Assembly: GCA_025455245.1 (NCBI GenBank)
Contig: JALOMX010000026.1
Span: forward strand, 1-11,438
Source of the DNA: Chitinophagaceae bacterium
Lineage (GTDB): Bacteria > Bacteroidota > Bacteroidia > Chitinophagales > Chitinophagaceae
Length of the DNA stretch: 11,438 nucleotides
Direction: 5' to 3'
Below are positions 7,855-11,438 of this stretch, in pieces. The position numbers were made by a program, and so were the translations under genes. How positions within the stretch are numbered: position 1 is the first letter of the stretch; each line of letters begins with the position of its first letter. Under the pieces are notes generated by a model, which was not told where the DNA came from, ran no database searches, and saw only the letters and a list, made by a program, of their open reading frames with translations.

Positions 7855-7879
7855 AATCGTAAAATTAAGAAATCTCCCC
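7822..7879 (-). promoter_or_regulatory. Two mutually exclusive hairpins around the channel start codon
   Basis: On the plus strand GGAGATTTCTTAAT (7824-7837) and ATTAAGAAATCTCC (7864-7877) are perfect 14-bp inverted repeats with a 26-base loop, and the stem can extend by two G-U pairs. A second pairing joins GGGGAGATT (7842-7850) to AATCTCCCC (7871-7879), 9 bp with a 20-base loop. Both use the same upstream arm, so only one can form at a time, and both place the ATG (7854-7852) in the loop. In the mRNA this could regulate translation or mRNA stability of the channel. The base pairing is seen directly; the role is inferred. Confidence 0.5.
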
Positions 7880-7931
7880 ATCTGTTTTAAGGTCAATGGA
7901 AGAATTGAATTTTTTCGGAATTAAGTATAAG

Positions 7932-8789
7932 TTATTTTGAATAAAGCGGTGTTCTTTTTAACAGGTAATCCAATGCGCTTTTATACTCTCCCTGCAGGTT
8001 CAGCATAGATTTTCTTTCCTGGCTGAAAAGGGTGCTGCCTTTATCATTATACACGCCAATGGTTACGTTATTGATATAGTATTGCGTACTTGTGGTAGTT
8101 GAACCGCCGGTTGTTCTATAGGTGCCGGAATTGTTTTTACTGTTATAATTGTCGGTTGTCTTCATGTTACCATAAGATGAAGAGGATTGCTGACCCCTGT
8201 CTATTACCACCATGCCTTCCACAACGAATTCAACTCCCAGGATATTGCAAATTTCTTCCATGGTATAGCCTTTTACATTTTCTTTGGTTACCCCTGCTTT
8301 GATTAATTTGGCATTGGTAGTTCTTGGGTCAAGAATAGTAAGTACTCCTGCATGTTTATTTAAAAAAGCAAAACATTCATTTTGAACCTTAACACCTAAT
8401 TCATCGGATGCTGTCTGATCATCTTTGATGTATGAAAAGGGTAGGATGGCTACTTTATTATGATGTTCTTCAAGGCTGAATGGGCTTTTGCTTTCGGAAG
8501 CTGATCCGTTGCTGCCTGAAGCCGGGTTGACAGAAGGTTCCGGTGCCTTATTAAAAACTTCAATTCTGCCACTGGAATAGGTCACTTTCAGGATATCAGC
8601 CTTTTTGAATTTATACACAACCGTTTCACCGGCATACGTGAATTTAATCTCATCATCACCCACTTCGGTAACCTTTCCGGCAAGTTCTTCTCCGTTGAGT
8701 TTAAGAATAATATCCCATTTCCCATTTCCCTGGGCAATCAGTTGCAGTGAAAATAATCCTGCAATCAGCATCGAAAACAGCGCTTTCAT
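7932..8789 (-). CDS. CsgG/TolB-like exported protein
   Basis: A 285-residue protein with a signal peptide (1-20, cleavage near IAQ/G) and no lipobox, so it is probably periplasmic or outer-membrane-associated. Residues about 26-78 form a small beta-rich module (DIILKLNGEELAGKV, then DDEIKFTY, then ADILKVTYSSG) seen at the front of many exported Bacteroidota proteins. A low-complexity linker (about 82-105) leads to a CsgG/TolB-N-like domain (about 111-275), with VAILPFSY at its first strand, a DPRTTNAKLIKAG segment and ILGVEFVVEGMVV. An S/T/N/G-rich loop (about 199-236) is inserted before the last strands. CsgG itself is an outer-membrane secretion pore and a lipoprotein; without the lipid anchor this protein should not be called a curli transporter. 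It lies between the DUF4421 and channel genes on one strand. Confidence 0.75.
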   Translation of the reverse strand: MKALFSMLIAGLFSLQLIAQGNGKWDIILKLNGEELAGKVTEVGDDEIKFTYAGETVVYKFKKADILKVTYSSGRIEVFNKAPEPSVNPASGSNGSASESKSPFSLEEHHNKVAILPFSYIKDDQTASDELGVKVQNECFAFLNKHAGVLTILDPRTTNAKLIKAGVTKENVKGYTMEEICNILGVEFVVEGMVVIDRGQQSSSSYGNMKTTDNYNSKNNSGTYRTTGGSTTTSTQYYINNVTIGVYNDKGSTLFSQERKSMLNLQGEYKSALDYLLKRTPLYSK

Positions 8790-8882
8790 AATTGTTTTAT
8801 TTTAAAAAATTGAATATAAAAAAAGAAAGTAAGTTAATAGTATTTATATATGCTCCAGGTTCACCCTATTGTACCGATTTAA

Positions 8883-9926
8883 TCATTTACCAATGATTTC
8901 TCCAACTTTATTTACGTTGTCCCGCATCCATTTTGGGGCATTCAACCTGTAACCAACAAATCCCTGCAACACAAACCTTGTATCCTGATTTATTACCGAG
9001 GTTTTCTGCTGTTCAACAGAGGATGCAGCAATTCTGCTATATACCCCCGCAAAAAAGCGAGGCCCGTTATAACCAATGCCAGCCCTGCCATCCACTCTGA
9101 AAATAGTATTTTTTTGATTGGTATAAATTTCTTCATCCGGAAAACGGGTGGTAAGTTTAGTATATACTGTTCCTACACCGGGGGTAGCCCCCAATGAAAT
9201 ATAAAAATCATTCTTCAATACAAAAGTGTGGTAGTATCCTGCCCCAAGAACAATTTCGAAATTATTGCTCTTTTGGGTTGCTTGATTAGGTTCAGGGTCC
9301 TCCTTATTTTCAATTATATAGTATCGGTACAATAAATGCGGGATAAAACTTCCTGCACTTTTAACCTGTCTTTCGGTTTGAGTGGCTACCGCATTGACAG
9401 AAAAATTGGGATTGAACTTATAGGCAGTGACGCCCTGAAAGTTCAGAAACTGCAGATTCGGGAATTGTACATATGGATCGCCCTCGCTCCATGAAGGGTC
9501 GTAATCCGAGGTATTTTCCAGGTAGTAACCTTTGGTTTTGGAATAGGATAATTCCTGCAGCCATCGGTCGAAATTAAGGTTCAGTCCGAAACCGCTTCCT
9601 TTTGTTTTGCCTTTGATATCGTTGTCATCATTGCCCGGCAACCATTTAGGTATGTATTTTATGCTGAATGAAATAAACCGATAGTTGAAGAATAGTTGAC
9701 TGAAACTCGACGCATTCGGACTCAGGTAAATATCATTGTCATCCGTAATTACCGAAAGTTCATCTACATCAGAAGTATGTGCAAGCTTTAAGTTGATGTA
9801 GTTGCTCATATATTCAATATATCTGGGCGAGGTTTCTTTCATAGGTAAAGTATCTATTGACTGGCTGTGGAGACAGTTTATTGTCAACAGTATGGTGCAG
9901 GTAGAAAGGTAAAGTTTGTACTTCAT
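8883..9926 (-). CDS. DUF4421 family outer-membrane-type protein
   Basis: A 347-residue exported protein with a signal peptide (1-21, cleavage near LHSQS). The body is rich in alternating hydrophobic/aromatic strands and ends its strands with patterns typical of outer-membrane beta-barrels. The segments NYRFISFSIKYIPKWLPGNDDND and GFGLNLNFDRW (about 81-121), followed by a long run of barrel-like strands, match the Bacteroidota family DUF4421, whose function is unknown. Late strands include VLGAGYYHTFVLKNDFYISLG (split by a short turn), RAGIGYNGPRFFAGVYS and FVLQGFVGYRL. The last residues (about 330-347) are a hydrophilic tail rather than a terminal aromatic, unusual for a classical barrel signal. 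The gene is the first of the minus-strand group, 93 bases before the CsgG-like gene. Family assignment is from recalled sequence patterns. Confidence 0.75.
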   Translation of the reverse strand: MKYKLYLSTCTILLTINCLHSQSIDTLPMKETSPRYIEYMSNYINLKLAHTSDVDELSVITDDNDIYLSPNASSFSQLFFNYRFISFSIKYIPKWLPGNDDNDIKGKTKGSGFGLNLNFDRWLQELSYSKTKGYYLENTSDYDPSWSEGDPYVQFPNLQFLNFQGVTAYKFNPNFSVNAVATQTERQVKSAGSFIPHLLYRYYIIENKEDPEPNQATQKSNNFEIVLGAGYYHTFVLKNDFYISLGATPGVGTVYTKLTTRFPDEEIYTNQKNTIFRVDGRAGIGYNGPRFFAGVYSRIAASSVEQQKTSVINQDTRFVLQGFVGYRLNAPKWMRDNVNKVGEIIGK

Positions 9927-9929
9927 CTT

Positions 9930-9960
9930 ATCAATTTTGAGTAAAACTAATAAAATTGAT
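9930..9960. repeat. 9-bp inverted repeat just upstream of the DUF4421 gene
   Basis: ATCAATTTT (9930-9938) and AAAATTGAT (9952-9960) are perfect inverted repeats with a 13-base spacer, beginning three bases before the DUF4421 ATG on the minus strand. TTATCAA also occurs twice in the same orientation (9928-9934 and 9960-9966). It lies in the 229-base divergent gap that also serves the AI-2E transporter gene. It may be an operator or a leader hairpin. The rest of the gap shows no gene and no strong promoter match. Confidence 0.35.
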
Positions 9961-10155
9961 TATCAAAGAAATGGGGTTAAAATGTCTGGTTTGATACATG
10001 CAGAGCCTGATGTTATGGCACTTTTCCTATTCACATAAATTTTATATGTATTCACAATTAAAATAGGCTTGTTCAAATGTTTTATTCGGTTTGGGAAACC
10101 TTGTAAATTATTTTCGGTTTTTAAAAAAAATAATTAATCCACTAATTTAAACAGT

Positions 10156-11229
10156 ATGGACACCCACAGCAGCTTGTTTAAAATTACTGCCCGTGTGATT
10201 ATTGCCACCTTCATTGTGGTTGTCATGATTGTTGGCAAAACCTTCCTGGTTCCGTTTGCCTGGGCGGTAATGATTGCTATGGCAGGCTACCCCATGCTGG
10301 ATAAAATAGAGAAAAGGACAAAACTGCCAAGAACCCTTATCAACGGGATTTTTTTGCTTCTGTTGTTGCTGTTCATGATAGGGGTTGCCCTTTTTTTTTA
10401 TAAAGAGTTAAGCCATATTTTCAGGGACATGCCTGCCCTTGCCGGTACACTTTCCGAAAGATTGCATGAGCTTAGTCTAAGTTTGAAATCCCTGGGCATT
10501 AATTTACCTGAAAATCTCGACAAATCCTTTTTCAGCAATTGGGCACAAGAACACAGCAGTATTTTTCTGAATATTATATCCGGTATCGGAATCAATATCT
10601 GGAACATTTTACTGATCATGTTCTATATGTTTTTTCTCCTTTTTTACCGGGATCTCATCTTCCACTTTTTTGCAAAAAAGTATCCTGACCCCAAGAAAAT
10701 GGTTGTGTTTCGTAATCAGTTTAATCAGTCACTCGATATAGTGCGCAGTTATATTAAGGGTCTTTTTCTTCTTACCCTTGTTTCTGCCGTTATGAATTAT
10801 ATCGTTTTCCTGATCTTCGGCCTTGAGTTTGCACTTTTCTTTGCCATATTCCTGGCAGTGCTCAACCTCATTCCCTTTATTGGTAACCCTATTGGTTTAC
10901 TGGTCATTTTTCTGTTTGCAGTTATTACCAACGAAACCATGCTGACCCCTGTGCTGATACTTGTGGCATTATTTATAGCTAATTTCCTGCAGGATAATAT
11001 TGTAAGGCCATGGCTAATGGGTGATAAAATGAAGCTGAATGCCTTTGCCATTTTTGTAGCTATCATTATCGGCAGTATGATTTGGGGGGTATCGGGTATG
11101 ATCCTTTTTATACCCATTACCGGCATCATAAAAATTGTATTGGAAAACAACAAAGGCGCCGAACATTATGCTATTTTCTTTTCGGAACTGCCGGCAAAAA
11201 CCAAAATCAAAGAAAGCAAACCTGACTAA
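10156..11229 (+). CDS. AI-2E/UPF0118 family membrane transporter
   Basis: A 357-residue inner-membrane protein of the AI-2E transporter family (UPF0118, PF01594), a usual length. The family includes TqsA, implicated in autoinducer-2 export, and members tied to Na+/H+ antiport or other export, so substrate cannot be inferred. Helix pairs are visible at about 12-28, 30-46, 61-82, 145-165, 203-222, 224-236, 247-258, 262-277 and 296-328. A soluble stretch (about 85-135) lies between the third and fourth. The family motif region [12 protein letters not shown] (236-247) and the C-terminal [18 protein letters not shown] (280-297) followed by [16 protein letters not shown] are present. The ATG at 10156 is the only sensible start. 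It is divergent from the DUF4421 gene and is followed by the truncated GTPase segment after about 60 bases. Confidence 0.93.
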   Translation: MDTHSSLFKITARVIIATFIVVVMIVGKTFLVPFAWAVMIAMAGYPMLDKIEKRTKLPRTLINGIFLLLLLLFMIGVALFFYKELSHIFRDMPALAGTLSERLHELSLSLKSLGINLPENLDKSFFSNWAQEHSSIFLNIISGIGINIWNILLIMFYMFFLLFYRDLIFHFFAKKYPDPKKMVVFRNQFNQSLDIVRSYIKGLFLLTLVSAVMNYIVFLIFGLEFALFFAIFLAVLNLIPFIGNPIGLLVIFLFAVITNETMLTPVLILVALFIANFLQDNIVRPWLMGDKMKLNAFAIFVAIIIGSMIWGVSGMILFIPITGIIKIVLENNKGAEHYAIFFSELPAKTKIKESKPD

Positions 11230-11287
11230 TCCATTTACTGAAACCTATCCCGGAATTAAGGTATTAAATCATCAATATCTTCCCAAT

Positions 11288-11438
11288 ACTTTTCGGGATA
11301 ATCAGGCCGAGATGCAGCAAACCCTGCTTATGGATAGTGGTGACCAAGAACGTGAACGCGGAATTACGATTACGGCAAAAATAACGGCCGTACACTGGAA
11401 CGAGTATCGTATAAACATTATTGATACACCGGGACACG
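11288..11438 (+). pseudogene. TypA/BipA-like translational GTPase segment without a P-loop (runs off window)
   Basis: The frame reads [18 protein letters not shown], then [19 protein letters not shown], then [13 protein letters not shown] at the window edge. This matches the TypA/BipA GTPase: the RGITI switch-I threonine region (G2) and the DTPGH G3 motif are intact. In full proteins about 25-30 residues with the GHVDHGKT-type P-loop (G1) precede this point. Here the in-frame upstream residues ([18 protein letters not shown]) carry no such motif. The other two frames of the gap after the transporter stop at 11229 do not supply one either. In-frame ATGs are at 11312, and at 11168 inside the transporter gene. 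A GTPase without a P-loop would not bind GTP normally, so this is probably a 5'-truncated remnant or an assembly join. The 3' part lies outside the window. Confidence 0.6.

Noticed and set aside
7932..8789. Curli secretion system suggested by the CsgG-like domain
   Set aside because: No lipobox in this protein and no CsgA, CsgE or CsgF-like genes nearby.
10090..10116. TTTG and TATTTTCG upstream of the AI-2E transporter gene as a promoter
   Set aside because: Spacing is only 15 bases and the -7 box has a mismatch, so it does not fit the phylum pattern well.
10797..11153. 118-residue minus-strand ORF inside the AI-2E transporter gene
   Set aside because: Antisense to conserved transporter helices and without a recognisable fold.

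Overview
The window looks like chromosomal DNA from a member of the Bacteroidota. It is AT-rich, has no obvious Shine-Dalgarno sites, and carries several families typical of that phylum: a LytTR response regulator, a LytS-type sensor kinase, a propeller/AraC membrane regulator, and a DUF4421 outer-membrane-type protein. Two possible promoters resemble the phylum's TTG-N19-21-TAnnTTTG pattern. I see no tRNA, rRNA, CRISPR array, transposase or phage gene, and no gene-free stretch longer than about 230 bases. I cannot name the genus.

Positions 1-4652 form a regulatory block. A LytTR response regulator (205-942, +) is followed by an acidic lipoprotein of unknown function (1164-1805, +). A small hairpin separates these from a convergent pair on the other strand. 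That pair is a histidine kinase of the LNPHFLFN type (1851-2903, -) and, upstream of it, a one-piece sensor (3045-4652, -) with a periplasmic propeller-like region, one membrane helix and a cytoplasmic AraC-like DNA-binding domain. The kinase and response regulator are natural partners by family but are not in one operon.

Positions 4653-5373 hold a short lipoprotein gene (4880-5263, +). It keeps only the N-terminal sheet region of a YtcJ-type amidohydrolase and then ends in an S/N-rich tail, so it is probably a gene remnant. Upstream lie a candidate promoter and a nested dyad.

Positions 5374-9926 appear to be one minus-strand transcription unit, read as DUF4421 outer-membrane-type protein, then a CsgG/TolB-like secreted protein, then a large MscS-family mechanosensitive channel. 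All three products are predicted to be exported or in the inner membrane, suggesting an envelope role. Two mutually exclusive hairpins surround the chosen channel start codon.

Positions 10156-11438 carry an AI-2E/UPF0118 family transporter (+). About 60 bases after its stop begins a TypA/BipA-like GTPase segment that has the G2 and G3 motifs but no P-loop upstream, and it runs off the window.

No clearly new defence or mobile system is visible. The points most worth a second look are the kinase-free propeller/AraC sensor with a shortened DNA-binding domain, the start-codon hairpins of the channel gene, and the two truncated conserved genes.
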